From positions 62,001-126,000 of the forward strand of contig JABVXU010000021.1 in the NCBI GenBank assembly GCA_013365365.1: a stretch of 64,000 nt of DNA, read 5' to 3'. The notes under the pieces are model-generated. The model did not search any database, was not told the origin of the DNA, and was given only the letters and a program-made list of their open reading frames with translations. Below are positions 36,907-49,668 of this stretch, one piece after another. Both the position numbers and the translations under genes were made by a program. The stretch is from Cruorifilaria tuberocauda. Taxonomy: Eukaryota; Nematoda; Chromadorea; Rhabditida; Onchocercidae. How positions within the stretch are numbered: the first letter of the stretch is position 1; each line of letters starts with the position of its first letter.

Positions 36907-38746
36907 TTCATGCTCATATCATTGAGGGATGGAGAAATAGATAAGCATGTTTTTAGGGATATCACCATGAGTGAATGATTTGGAATGTGTGTCTTCTCTC
37001 GAGGACTTTCGAACATAATTAGAGAGGAGATAGGGAAATATTTGAGCATCAAGTACTGTTTTTGTCCAGTTGACTGAATCCTAATTAAATGATAGTAGCC
37101 AACTCATAGTTCATATTACTTTAAAATTAGTTCGATATTAAAATTAGCACTCTTGGATTTTCTTTTTTATTTGTTTTTTATTTTTCTCTGCAGAATTGAA
37201 TAGAAAGACATCGAAAGGAATGGAAGAAAAACTTCGTTTTCTTTTTTTCCAATACATATTGGAAATTTCTTTGGAAAATATGCATAATATTACTGTCCTC
37301 AGTTCTTCCCTATACTTCACTTCAGCCAATATATTTTGAAAGTAATGAAAATTTAATTTTATTTAGTAAAGTTCCAAACATCAAAGGCAAATTAAGGGAA
37401 CCTATTATTAATAAATTGAAATAATCTTAGTCTGCAAACTGTGATTTTTTCGAATGCATTATGAATGACTAATTGTTAAAAATGGTAAGTGCGTGATTCA
37501 TTTTTTATTACTTCCTTTACTCAACTCCCACTGCAGCAATTTGCAGAAAAAAGAAAAAATATCTGCTGGTATTAATTAATATCCGATGGGAAAAGAATAA
37601 GAAATGAAAATTTTCAATCTTTCTTCCGATTATTTATCATTTATTGAGGTATGTCACTAAATTCATATCATTTCTGCTTCTCAAAAAAAATTATTCATAA
37701 ATTTTGTTTGAAATGAAATTTTATTAAAAACGATTCAATTTAATATTTTGATTAAAGTAACAAATTACTATTGAAAAAAATCCATATTGTTGGAAATGAT
37801 TGTTTGAAAAGATATTTTCGGAGGTATAAGGATGGAAATAGAACTGAAATTGAACACTACATTACACAATGAAATTTACAGTTACAATGGCACTAATCAA
37901 TCACTGCCATCATATCCACTCTAAGATAAAATATCATCATTTCGGAAACTGACGGATTTTGGAACTATCAATGAATTATTATGATGATTTCCATTCTAAT
38001 CACAATATATAAATCATTTATTGATCGATGAGTTATTGATCAATTTAATTTCATGTATAGGAGTAATATTTTGAAATGTCTTAACACTTCTACCTTGTAT
38101 CACACATCATAACAAGGTGAATGTAGTGGATAGATTAATGATATATAATAGTAACTTGAGTAGTGCTCACAATCACCATACTCATGGTAGACAAATCATT
38201 TCGAAGTGGTAATGATCCCGCTTTGCGTTTCATACAATGAAATGCTTTCTTCCAAAAGAAACTTCATTTCTTGGAAAAAAAACTTTTACGACTTTCCTTT
38301 CGATACGTCTAGCTTTTACGACTTCTCTCTTTACAAATGAGTTCAGATAAAATTTCTTGCCACTGGAAATATCGTGATGAGAGTCTCTCAGTTCGGTGTT
38401 TTATTCGTCTTCTGCTATTTAGTGTATTTTAATTAACTGCAAATGTTTTGATTGCAATAATAGTGGCAAAAATATTTGCGATATTTTTGCTCAATTCCTT
38501 GGAATGCCACATCAAAAATAAAATTAGCACTATTAGTGGCGATATTAATTTGTTGTTTTACATTTTAAACTATGAATTATCTTAATTATTTGAAAAATTT
38601 TTGTATTTCAAAATTCATAAATCATGTGAAATTAAAAAAAGTTCAACAAATATGTAAACCCAAAATTCCCTCATTAATACCATATACTACTGTATGTGCT
38701 ATAATGAAAAGGACAAATGAATTTGAGCTTTTTTTTTCTCTTCGCT

Positions 38747-38765
38747 GTCTCTCTCTCTCTTTCTC
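38747..38765 (+). repeat. CT microsatellite
   Basis: Run of CT units followed by interrupted CTTT and ACTCTCTTT repeats to about 38785. Confidence 0.7.
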
Positions 38766-41328
38766 TTACCCTTACTCTCTTTCCTAAAATAAAAATCTGT
38801 AATGGAAAAGCAATTTTATCTCAATGAAACGAATTATAAAAAGAATGGAATTGTTGACGAAATCATAGAGAATTCAAACTTACCCAATCAGTTGTTTCCC
38901 AGTTATTTCATGATTGAAATCCCATTATTTTCAAATCTTTGCATCAAAATGAGAAAAAATCTCGAACATCCAAAACAATCAGTTCATAATAAAAGTTGTT
39001 GAATAAATAATAATTTTTATCAATAGAATGAATATATTAACGATGCTTTATCTCAGTGATATATCTGACAGGTATGTTTTTCATAAATTGATAACGGCTT
39101 TAGTCCTCTAAATATCTTATTAGATGAATGTTAATTTATTTACCTTTAAATAAAAATGGAAACTATAAATTGTCAAGTTTGGTGAAAACATTGATGACAG
39201 TTGCACAGAACCAAGCAATCAGCTAGATTTGATGTATAAATCGTATGAAAATTGTAAGATAAAAATGTTTAATTTGATTTCAGGAATGGGCATTAATTAA
39301 TTGAGCTGCAAGGAAAAGTCTAATTCAGACAAAGTATTTTGGAGATGAAAATTGAATATACTGAATATATTTCACTTCCATTTCACACTTCTTCATTTTT
39401 CAAAAAAAAAGAAAATAGTTTATCGTTTCACTTAACTGAACTTGTTAAATGTCGCCATCACATCATTTGACACCTGTTAAAATAATTCTTACCAATATCT
39501 TACCTAAATTGTATTTTAATCTTTTGTTAGTTTTAGTTATATTGCTTTTAATTTTTTGCTTTTAATCTCAACACCTTAGTGTTTCTCCAGTGAAACTTAT
39601 TTCTTCATATCAGCATCAACCGGAAGCTTATTTTATGAGCGATAAATGAAAAAGGTTGATTTATTTCTGGAATATGCTGCATCTGCTGAAAAAAGAAAAT
39701 GTAAGTAAATGCAATCATCTTCCTTTATTGAATTTGATAAAATTTATTAACTAATGAATTCAGAATTAGTACTGCGACTGTACTAAAAAAAGCTGAAAAA
39801 ATTCATCATTGATTGATTATTTTTCTCCCAGTATCACTTCTGAAATAGACCACATGTATATTATATTTTCATTTATTATCATTTAGTATAACTGATTGGT
39901 TGATAGTGAAAAATTATATTAGTCTAAATTTTGTTTTAATCTATCAAATCAGATTGAAATATTATTTGAATTGTATCCTTGTTGCAATTTCATTCAATGA
40001 TACATCGCATTATAGAAATTACCGATTTTTACAGGCAAAAATTAAAGTAAAAATCGTCAATAAATAGGGCAATGTTGAGATAAGTGGAAAATATCCTGAA
40101 AATGCAAGGAGATAAGGCTGATCTTAATTAGAATAACGGATTAAATACAGGACACTTTGAAATTCGATTCATAACTCTCTTTCTCTCTCCCCTTCTCTCT
40201 TTATTAAGGCATATTCATCATAGAAAAACTTGACGTCAATTAATCAGTTAGCATTCTAAATGATCAATTTAGATGTAACAATTATTTAGCGACATTACAA
40301 ATGATTTTAATCTTATTCAATATTTTTAAATCTGATCAATCTCGGTTAATTACTTCCTTCTCTTTCCCCGACTTCCAAGGGATCAGAAAAAAGAAGATAT
40401 AAAATCTTCCAAGTCTCGCTTTGTTCGGTCGATATTAGAGCAAAACTATCTATCAAAATGAAATTGATATTCAACAATTTGGTAGAAAATGTGCCAAACA
40501 GTTTTTCTTTATGGTTTTATATCTTATTATTTAGTTCATTCTGTTATTTATTCTATCGGAAACTTTTAACTTTTTTTTCACTGATTTCTAATTTTAAAGA
40601 GAAAGAGAATTTTACCTGATTGAGCACAAATATTAAGTTACGCTCGAGTTTAAAAAATTTTTAAAAAGGACAGAAATAACTTTATTGTCCAAGAAGCAAT
40701 GACCGTATATCAAAAACAGACATACCAAAAAATGCTTCATTTACTTTCTTACTTCTGAAAAAGATATATGGCCAAGTAATCACATATAACATACTTCCAG
40801 TTTCATTCTTTGCTTTTTTAAATTTGAAAGAATAGGAAAACTTCATTGCTAATTTAAATGTTTTTCCAATTCAAAAAAAAATTATTCCATCCATAACGAT
40901 TCATTCGTTTTCCTCAATTTCCATACATATATAATCAAAAATTTAGCGATGAAATTTCTGTTTCATTGCATTTCTCTTCGCACTCTACACAATTTCTCAA
41001 TAAAAGGTGAAAAATGTCATATATCATCACGCAATCCTTTCCATATTTAATTTCCATCTTTCAAACAATGATTTCGAGGAAACAAAATCTTTATGTATCT
41101 AAAAATTAACATTATATTTTTTAATTTTTCATTTAGAAAAATATTCTGTTAAATTGTTCCATTTAAATACTTTGTAAAGATGAGATTGCATTTTATGCAA
41201 TATGTATTGGTCTTTATATCACTTGTAGATTAATCGATTTAATTAAATTAAAATTTTTATGCTCCAATAATATCCATAGTTGCAGTATTTCAAATGGCTT
41301 TCGTTTTGAAATGATCTGAGCGAAAATT

Positions 41329-44300
41329 ATGACAATCATAATTCAGAGTGAGGATGAATTTGCCAATTACAAACAACTGGAATATTCTATACCATTTCAG
41401 GTTATTTAAATCTAATTCATATATTCTAAGTATTCGACAAACTCATTTTATGGTTTAGATTTACGTCGAATAAAGTTGATTAAGTCAGAAATCACATCCC
41501 ATTTGTGTGTTTCAACTTCTTTATATTTTATTCCTTAGTTCATTGAATCGATTCAAATTGATATGAAACATAGTTTAACTTAGTCTCTCTGTGAAATCGC
41601 GTGTCTAATAGATTTTGTCCCAATTAATAAGCCTAGATCTTCCGTGATAAGCGATTAAGGATGACATTCTGTTCACTGACAAAATACGGTAGAAAGCCTG
41701 TTCTAAGTAGCCATTTTTATTTACATGCTCGATGAAACATTTTGCATCAAATTGTTAATTTATAAAGTCCAATTTTTTCCACACAAATAAAAATAATTCG
41801 AAGGTCACTATTTTGAAAGTTTGAAGGGTTATCGACGATGCGTTGCATTTGCTTACATCGGTGTTAATGCAGTCGGATTTGCTGCTAATTTCTGGGTATT
41901 ATATACTGTTGCACCGTTACTTTTTTCGGCCACTGTTAAAGTACCAAAAAGCATTCTATTTTATATCATAACACTATGCATTTCCGATTTGATGATTATG
42001 ATTGGTATGCTTTTGAATAACATCGCTGTGTATTGATCGGAAAGGTTAAATAATTAGTTTATCCTGCATTAATAATAGATATGTCGCATCGATCTAATGA
42101 AAATCATTAAAAAATAAATATTTGTTGAAATGATAATCATTACTAGTTATAATTTCTGTATCAAAAGTATCTAATTTGTACGATTATTAGATTATATTAT
42201 GATTTGCAAAATAAAAAAAGTTATAGGAATGCTTTTTCTGATAATCGATATAGTCATCGGTACATGGAAATTCAGCACATTTTCATGCGTTGTATATCTT
42301 GTTTTCGAAGCGATGAATAAATTTGTTGCACCGGTGATTGTGGTATTGATCAGTCGGACATGTTATATAACAGTATGTCTCGATCCAAAAAGTCGACGAG
42401 TAGCTGCTAGTTTGAAAGTAAATGCCTTACTTTATTTTTCATCTTTCAAATTGAATAATATGAAGTAAGTAGAAAATTCAGTAATCTAAAGTCTTTTAGA
42501 AAAAACTAAATTTACAATTTATCAAAGTTTCATCAAAAATATCCAACGATATCTATGTACATACATAAGTTTTCAAATATAAAATAAATTAAATAACATA
42601 CTTGTTGAAAGAAATAATTTTGTAATTAGGAAAATATCAATTAAACAAATAAAATTTTATTATAGTATGCAGTAGCACAAGTAATCTCATCAATGGCACT
42701 TGTTATGATAATGTTATGGCCACTTTTTGCATATAGTCAAGTATCAACGCTTTATTTCAATGCTAACATCACCCAAAAAACTGTTAATGTCTTAAGGAAA
42801 TGTACTTTTATGCCACCATCCGGTAAGGTTACTTTTTCAAACAAATTTCAATGATATCATTTTTGACCTCTTTATTAAGCCTATGATCTGAGCGTTATAA
42901 TAAATTCAAAGGATAGTTTGCAGAGATTGAACTTGGCTTTGGTATTGTATCATGCATTGCCAGCTATGCTATACCACTAGGCGGTATGATCTATTGGTAT
43001 GTCTCGGTGCCATTTTTCCTGAGGCGACGAGCTGGCAATTCACTTGCCTGCAGCAAGTATGTTCTTCATTTTTTTAATGCAATCTTAAGATTTCAAGATT
43101 TAACAAGTTCTTTTATTATTTTAATTCCTTAAATACATAACGGATTTGCATTTTGCTTGGAAAGTTTATTTACATAGAAAGAGACGGCACTGTGATAATA
43201 AGTAATGGCGTTGTTTACGGTGCTTCTCCACTTCAGTTCCATTTGTCCGGAAGCGATAGCTTTCGATCTTTGTGAATTAATGGAAATGACAAAAAGGGAG
43301 GAAAAGCACCTTTGTGAAGAGAAAGAGTTAAATTTTTGCTACGAAATGCATCCAAAATATTTTATCATAAAAAAGATTATTTTGCAGAATTCACTCTTTT
43401 CAGCTGCACTACCGCTCCACTACGTCGACTGATAGCAACGGTATTAGTGCTTACAGCTGTTTACATATCCTGTTGGTCACCTTACTGGCTAAGTATTTTT
43501 GCGCACAAGTTTATAAGTAGGATGAGTCGAACTGGTCAGTGACTGGCCATCCATTCCCTCTACTTTTCAATTTTCATAAAAGATTTGAAAGGATTTAAAA
43601 TTTCAATGTTTCGCAGGCAGAATTCATATCTTTTTTGTGATGAAATTCATTGATAGATTGACGAATTTAAATTTATTTTAAAAATTTGAATTTTATTCAA
43701 GAGGTCTTCAAAAGATCAATGAAAATTTTCAACAAATAATAATTTTATTGAAATATATAATTGTGAAATTTTGAGATTTAAAAAATCTAAGAAAAAAATT
43801 TTGAAGGAATATATATACATAACTTTTACTTTTATAAGAAGTGAACTTTTTTCATTTATAATTCAACCGATTGCCCAGGGTATCTTTCGAAGTCTATTCT
43901 GACCGTTTAACCTTTTCAATTCTCAGCAAATTCTTTCATAAAATTAATTTCTTTATGTGACGTAAATTTCAAATCAGTTCGAGTGGTATTGCTTGATTTT
44001 TGACTAATTTAGACTTTGCATTGAACAGATTGATTTAAACAAGTATCATCCAATATAATATAACAGTTCTATCAATCACAGTATATCCAAAATTAGAATC
44101 TTTATAAAACGCGAACTTAATACATTCTAAAAAAGGAAGAAACATATTTCTACATAAATGACTTACTTTATAACAAATTTCTTGTAGTTTTTTTGAAATT
44201 AAAATTGATATAATTCGAGAAGCAAACAAATATAGAAATTTTAGTTGTAATAGCATCATACTACATTCATCTACTACCTTATATAAGTTGTTCCGCGTAT

Positions 44301-45186
44301 CCAGTGATATTTACTCTCCTGAATCGGCGTATAAAAATGGCTCGTGCTCAAATGCATTGGCATCAGAAGCAGAAGAAATCCGCTTCTACCAAATCATCCC
44401 ATGCCATCGAACGATATTCAACGTAATCATTTCATATGTAATCCTTTATGAAATTAAATTTTGATTAGATAAATGTGAATATTTTCCTGTGTACATTTCG
44501 AAGTACATAATTAATAGAGCGTAAAGTTTAGATTAAGTTTCGACTAAATTTCGATTAGATTTTATTACTTCTCGATCGCATTTTGATGTAACTCTTCTTA
44601 TCATTCGTGTTCAAAGCAAATCGATATCAAAATATGATAAGTTAAAAAAGGAAATTTCATTACAGCGGATTATCATCATTTGAAATTCTGAAGATTCTGC
44701 GTCTTTGCGTTCAATTTTTGTCAAACTTGATGCATCAAAGTATGACTAAATTAGATTCCAAGAATAGATGCCATTCAACAACAAATGTATGAGTATTTCA
44801 AACTTTTCAAATTTTTAAAAAAGTAATTAATTAGCAGAAATTCACATTCTTGATTTAATTGCGATATTTTGCTGTAGGAAAAGAGGAATGTAAAGATGGA
44901 TAATATAAATTTTTAATTAAATTAATTTTATCTTCAGCCATGTTAATTGCATATGCAAGTGAAAATTTTTCTAGCACAAAATATTTAATTAAATTGCAAA
45001 TTATCCAATTTTTATTAGGAATGTATTGAGAAAGAAATGGAATATTCGATAAGAGATTCAATGAAATCAAGGAATACAGCGGAGTTTGCTGAAGTTACGT
45101 TGGCAATCACATCAGAACAACGTTATTCCACGCAAAGGCAATCGTTGGAAGTAATCGAAATGCAAGAAGATGATTTCCTCTTGTAA
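41329..45186 (+). CDS. rhodopsin-type G protein-coupled receptor, probably for a neuropeptide
   Basis: Nine exons join in frame to about 432 residues: 41329-41347 (tentative), 41804-42004, 42227-42417, 42666-42822, 42924-43056, 43404-43534, 44245-44422, 44666-44786, 45019-45186. All seven membrane helices can be seen. Helix 3 follows the conserved Cys in TWKFSTFSC, its partner Cys is in LRKCTFMPP of loop 2, and helix 6 has CWSPYW. The usual DRY at the end of helix 3 is TCY (SRTCYITVC), and the NPxxY of helix 7 is YPVIF. Exons 8 and 9 encode a long Ser/Thr-rich cytoplasmic tail ending EDDFLL. Phase fits at each of the mapped junctions. The first exon (MTIIIQ) is the weakest part, as its acceptor is poor and the real N-terminus may lie elsewhere. 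The ligand cannot be told from sequence. Confidence 0.8.
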
Positions 45187-45802
45187 ATATCTTGATAATT
45201 TCAATGACATTTGACTAATTTAATTGTGATATTTTGGGAGAAGATGAATAAGAGGAAATTTGAAAGATTGAAGGAGGAATATAAGAATACAAATAGAATG
45301 TTCAGCAATAATTATCTATCGCAGATATGCTTACGTAAGAAAATTTTTGGCTCTTTCTAATCCCAAATCTTTTTTTGATAATTTGAGAAATCGCAAAGAA
45401 AGAGCTTCAAAAAAAGGACTAATAGTGATTTCAGAAATGTTCACAAAAGAATATTGTGAAATTTACGAAATTTCAAATTGCTTTATTTCTATATGAGAGA
45501 TCCTATTTGCACGGTATTATGCAAAGTGCTCTTTAATTTCCGGAGAGAAAAACGTAATTTATTCAAAATTTATTTCAATTCATTATATCATTAGAAAAAA
45601 CATCGTTGTTTCTTTTTGTTTTATTGCATTATGCCACCATTACTTTCTTGAATTTTTGGTTGTGAAATGCTTTCATCTGAGTAATTTCAGAGTATTAAAT
45701 TAGAAGAAACCTATCTTTTCAAAAGTTTATGATAAATCGATGAATGTTATTGAAATGGAATTTCACTTTAGTTTTAACTAAAAAATATCATTTCGTTCGA
45801 GT
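45187..45802. other. convergent 3' interval
   Basis: AT-rich sequence between the GPCR stop (+) and the EHD-like stop (-). It probably holds the two 3' UTRs. No exon seen. Confidence 0.5.
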
Positions 45803-48800
45803 TTAATTAAAACAAGTATTTTTTAAACCTTTTCGTTTGTCCTCGCTACTTTCTTCATGCTTGTTGATTTCCGGTTGATTATCCTTTTGTGCACTTTTCA
45901 CATTGCGGTGTTTTGATTCTTCGGAGCTTTTCTTTGCTTTTCCTCTTCGCTCATTGCTTTTTTCATTTTTAACTTCCGTACTTTTGCTTTTAACTTTTCC
46001 ATATTTTAAATGCTCTTTTGAATCTTTCTCATTTGACTTTTTTTCCTCATTTGATAATTGATTTTGCGAGCTTTCAGCAAGAAATTGAGGCAATTTTTTG
46101 TCTTTCACCAATTTGTTATAATCCTGAAATGCATTAGGAAATAAACAATGGTAAGCATACTTAATTAACTTAACTCTCTATTTTTTTAGTGGTAGTTATT
46201 TTTGATGACACCTTATTGCATTAAATTGAAAAAATTAGGATTCTGAAATGAATAATTTTAACTAAAAGGTATAAATTACAGCTTAGGTAATGCCAATGAT
46301 AAAAAACTTAGATGATAAGTGTAATCCATCAAATTTCTCTTCCGATTATTTCAATTCGTCTTTCTTGAAAAATAGAATTGTCTAATTATAGGACCAATTT
46401 TCTCGTCTTACTAGATTATAAATTTAAAAATTTGCATGAAGTGCTGACAGAGTGTTTTTACAATATTTCTTAACAACTTATTGTTTCAAGCGTATGAAAT
46501 TTTTTCGCACATGTGAAGAGCGCAGTAAATCAGAGAGAGAGAGGGAAGGGTTGAATTACTAACTTCAGGAAGTGGTATTTTCTTTGGTACTCGAAATTTC
46601 ACTTCGTTTTCTTTTTCATTCATTGCCGCATTTGCAATTGATGAAATGTCATTTTCAATGAATGAATTGAGCAAATTTTCTAATTTCCGGTCAATTCGTG
46701 CCCAATCCTTCGCATTAGTCTATAGAACAGGAAGAAAGTAAGGAATTTATTTTAATTGAAAACTTGCCTTTAAATACTTCTAATCAGAAAGAGATTAAGA
46801 GTAGTTCAGAATACTGTAATTCTAATTTAAATTAAAATCCAAAAGTTTGCTTCCAAAAAATGCATTACCTTTTTAGCCTTAATATGAAACAATTCAGGAT
46901 CAGGAAAATCATTTAACACTATTCTCCTACTCATCGCCAAAATCTTATACACGTTACATAATTTGTATGGTTGCGTTTCCTTATCGGTTGCTGTTGGAGT
47001 TTTGGTAAAAAATAGTTTTCTCCTTACAATTTCATCCATTATGTAGCTATGAATTCGTACCTCGAAAAGAATGAAATTTTCGATTTGAAATATTTGATGA
47101 TTCTTATCTTTTAATCATAAAGCTCATCATTAGCAATGAATATTAATTACTGTCCGACAGTGAAAACGTGAAATGTAATTCAGTTAATTGGTTCACTCAC
47201 CTTTCTGGCTCGCTTTGCAACATCATTGACGCGTCTACGATGATATGAATTAGGTAAATCAGCAATTTCTTTGACCACGGCTGCTAAATCTTCTTTGATT
47301 GCATCACGCAGAAGAATATTTTTGTTAGACCAATATGGCCAGAATGAACCAATAAAAACCTGAAAAATTTTGAACCTTACAGGTGTAATCGATCCATAAA
47401 ACTTAGAAGTAGCATAAAACTAGAAACTAGAAACTAGAAAAGCATAATACTATAAATAATATAAAGCCAATCGGAATATTTCATTTTTAGTATACAGTCA
47501 AATGAATTTATTTGATTGTAAAAGAAAAATTTCGAAATCGAATTTCATGACACAAATTTAAATAGAAATTCGTTCGATTTAAAAGTAAAAAGATAATTGC
47601 CATTACTTTCGGTACTTCGGGACAACGCATAATTTTTCCAAGTGCCCACATCAGTGCACCACGCACGTGAACTAGTTCACGTGGTCTGACCCAGTCAGCT
47701 TTATTCAGGATAATTTTAATTTTATCTTCGTTACCTTCCAAAATTTGAATAACCTATAATATTTAATAGCTCGCAATATTTGACTGAAAAATCAAATTGC
47801 TTCATCGCCATAGCAAGCAGTTAAATACATCGAAATATTTTTAAAATGAAAAACCTCAGGAACCTGTTTGTATTCGTCGCTGATATCAAGTTTGTTAGCA
47901 TCAAATAGCAAAAATATGCAATCAACTTTGTTGGATAAAAATTTGATAACTTTTGCGAAATCATAACCTCTGTTTTCTACCTGTGAAATTGTCCTCCCAT
48001 TCAAGTAATTATAAAAAGTTTCAAAAAGTTTTATTGTATTCTTTGAAACTTTCGATATCATTTAAAATAATGAAGCGAAAGTTGAAAAAGCGTAAAATAT
48101 AGTTTCTAAATGCTTAATTGAAAGAAATTTAGTTTTCTGCAGTGGTAAAAACGATACCTGTTTATCACCGGTAAGAATACCAGGTGTATCAATAATGGAA
48201 ATGTACTTCAGAAGTGGTGCTTTGAAACGTGTAGCTCTCAACTTGTTTAGAAATATATCACCAAATACACTCAATGACTGAAAGTTTCTTTGGCTTTTTA
48301 AAAAAGATTGACGAGAAGTGATTGGACATTAGCTATTTACATAAAGTAATTAACTAATTACAAGACTGCTTAATAGATATAACAACTATATGCAAAAAAC
48401 TGATATAAGCGAAAGAATTGAGACGTGAACCTGAAATTGATAAGTCTTATCGGAAGCCAAGGTTATGCCTGATATCGTTTGAGGTTTCTCGCTATATTCC
48501 ACATGCGCAAAAATATCAGTTGTTGGTTCAGGACCGATATCAGCACCAGGGTAATTACCATTCAACAAATATGAGATCATTGATGTTTTACCCACCGAAT
48601 ATTGACCAAGTAATAGTATCGTTGGTTTGCCCTGAAATTTCTTGTCCAGCAATTATATTTTTCGGATAAAAATTAATTCAAAATATCAAAGTCGATAAAG
48701 TTAGAAGAGAGCCAACAAATTTCAATGATAAATTTTTTTTTGCAGTTATATTTAAAAATGTTATTTTCTATTTTTCAAGAAATTATTGTTCTTTGAGTTA

Positions 48801-49197
48801 ATTATTAATTATTTATAACTTGTTAAAATTACTTACTAATATGTCAAAAACGCCTAGACTTAATATCGACTCTTGAGATTAATTTGAGAACGAACCATGA
48901 ATTCTTGATCACGCAATGGCGGTGTGTCGAATTCACTGTACAAGTAACGTTTTTCAGATGGTACCACTTTCCTCTCGTATGCAGCCTTTAAGGCCTGAAA
49001 CTCCAACGTTGATATATTATTTTGGCTGATGCAGAGAAGCTTTGAAATTTATTTCTGAAAAATATAGATCATTTATTTGCATTGTTAAGCTTTAAGATAA
49101 TTGAAGCTACTTCAGAAATCAAGAAAGTTGTTTATTAAACCTCCATTACGCCGACAATAGCTGGATCCGGCAAAGGTTTTTCGTCAGGCACGCACAT
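45803..49197 (-). CDS. EHD-like dynamin-family ATPase lacking the EH domain
   Basis: Ten exons, all introns in phase 0: 49197-49141, 48994-48896, 48631-48431, 48277-48158, 47980-47864, 47753-47607, 47359-47201, 47060-46869, 46719-46564, 46123-45803; 522 residues. Nucleotide-binding motifs are intact: GQYSVGKT (61-68), PEPTTD (86-91), DTPG (149-152), NKAD (215-218). KLDISDEYKQ, ALMWALGK, IGSFWP and NDFPDPELFH follow the EHD order, so the G domain and the helical membrane-binding region are both present. EHD proteins (RME-1 in C. elegans) form rings on tubular endosomes and drive recycling. Here the C-terminal EH domain with its EF-hand is absent; it is replaced by about 100 residues rich in Lys, Glu and Ser. 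Sarcalumenin is a less likely relative. The ATG at 49197 is the first in frame after the acceptor at 49275-49276. The gene is the probable downstream member of an operon with the BAR gene. Confidence 0.88.
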
Positions 49198-49668
49198 TGG
49201 CAAAACCTTTTTGTAATCAAGCAACCGGTTTACAAGCTCAAGATGAAAACAATTGGATTGAATTATGATTTGAGCTGAAGTTTATTGTTATATGTTTCCG
49301 ACCAAATGATAATTTCAATTCATTTTTTCAGCCAATAACAAATCATTTAGTGTCTAACTGGCAAAATGATCAAGTGCAAATCTTTAGTTTTTTTCGTTTT
49401 TCAGGTATAAAATTCCTTCTTTCTGAATGGAAGAAAAATTTTTAACATATCAAACAGGCAACAATAATTTTATGATATTTCATTCTGATTTTATTAAACT
49501 TAAAAATCTGTTTAAAATGAGACATTACAAATATTTCTAAATGGAATGATTACTATGGATTATTCTTTCGGATTTCGGAAATTAATTAAACTTTTGTGAA
49601 GAAATTAACATCAGTTAATCAGATCTTTCATTCAATTTGGTTTTATCACAGCTCTTTCCGGCATAATT
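49198..49668 (-). promoter_or_regulatory. candidate intercistronic region of an operon
   Basis: The BAR stop codon is at 49669 and the nearest good acceptor before the EHD-like start is ACTTCAG at 49275-49281 (next choice near 49248), giving about 390 bases between them. No other exon lies in the interval. This is in the range of nematode polycistronic units whose downstream mRNA receives a spliced leader. A separate promoter here is the alternative. Confidence 0.45.

Larger units (their letters stand above)
33155..41328. other. 8-kb interval without a convincing gene
   Basis: Strongly AT-rich with short open frames only (for example at 34093, 35441, 38572 and 38802 on plus, 36703 and 37144 on minus). 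None has paired splice borders in phase or a recognisable domain. It contains a 47-base purine tract (33858-33904) and CT-rich microsatellites near 38747-38765 and 40180-40203. It should include the protease 3' UTR and the GPCR promoter. Confidence 0.5.

Noticed and set aside
48386..48652. EHD-like protein starting at an internal codon before 48631 (LLDKKFQ reading)
   Set aside because: The sequence before GKPTILLLG contains a strong TTTCAG acceptor, and upstream exons with the conserved YLYSEFDTPPLRDQEF stretch join in phase.
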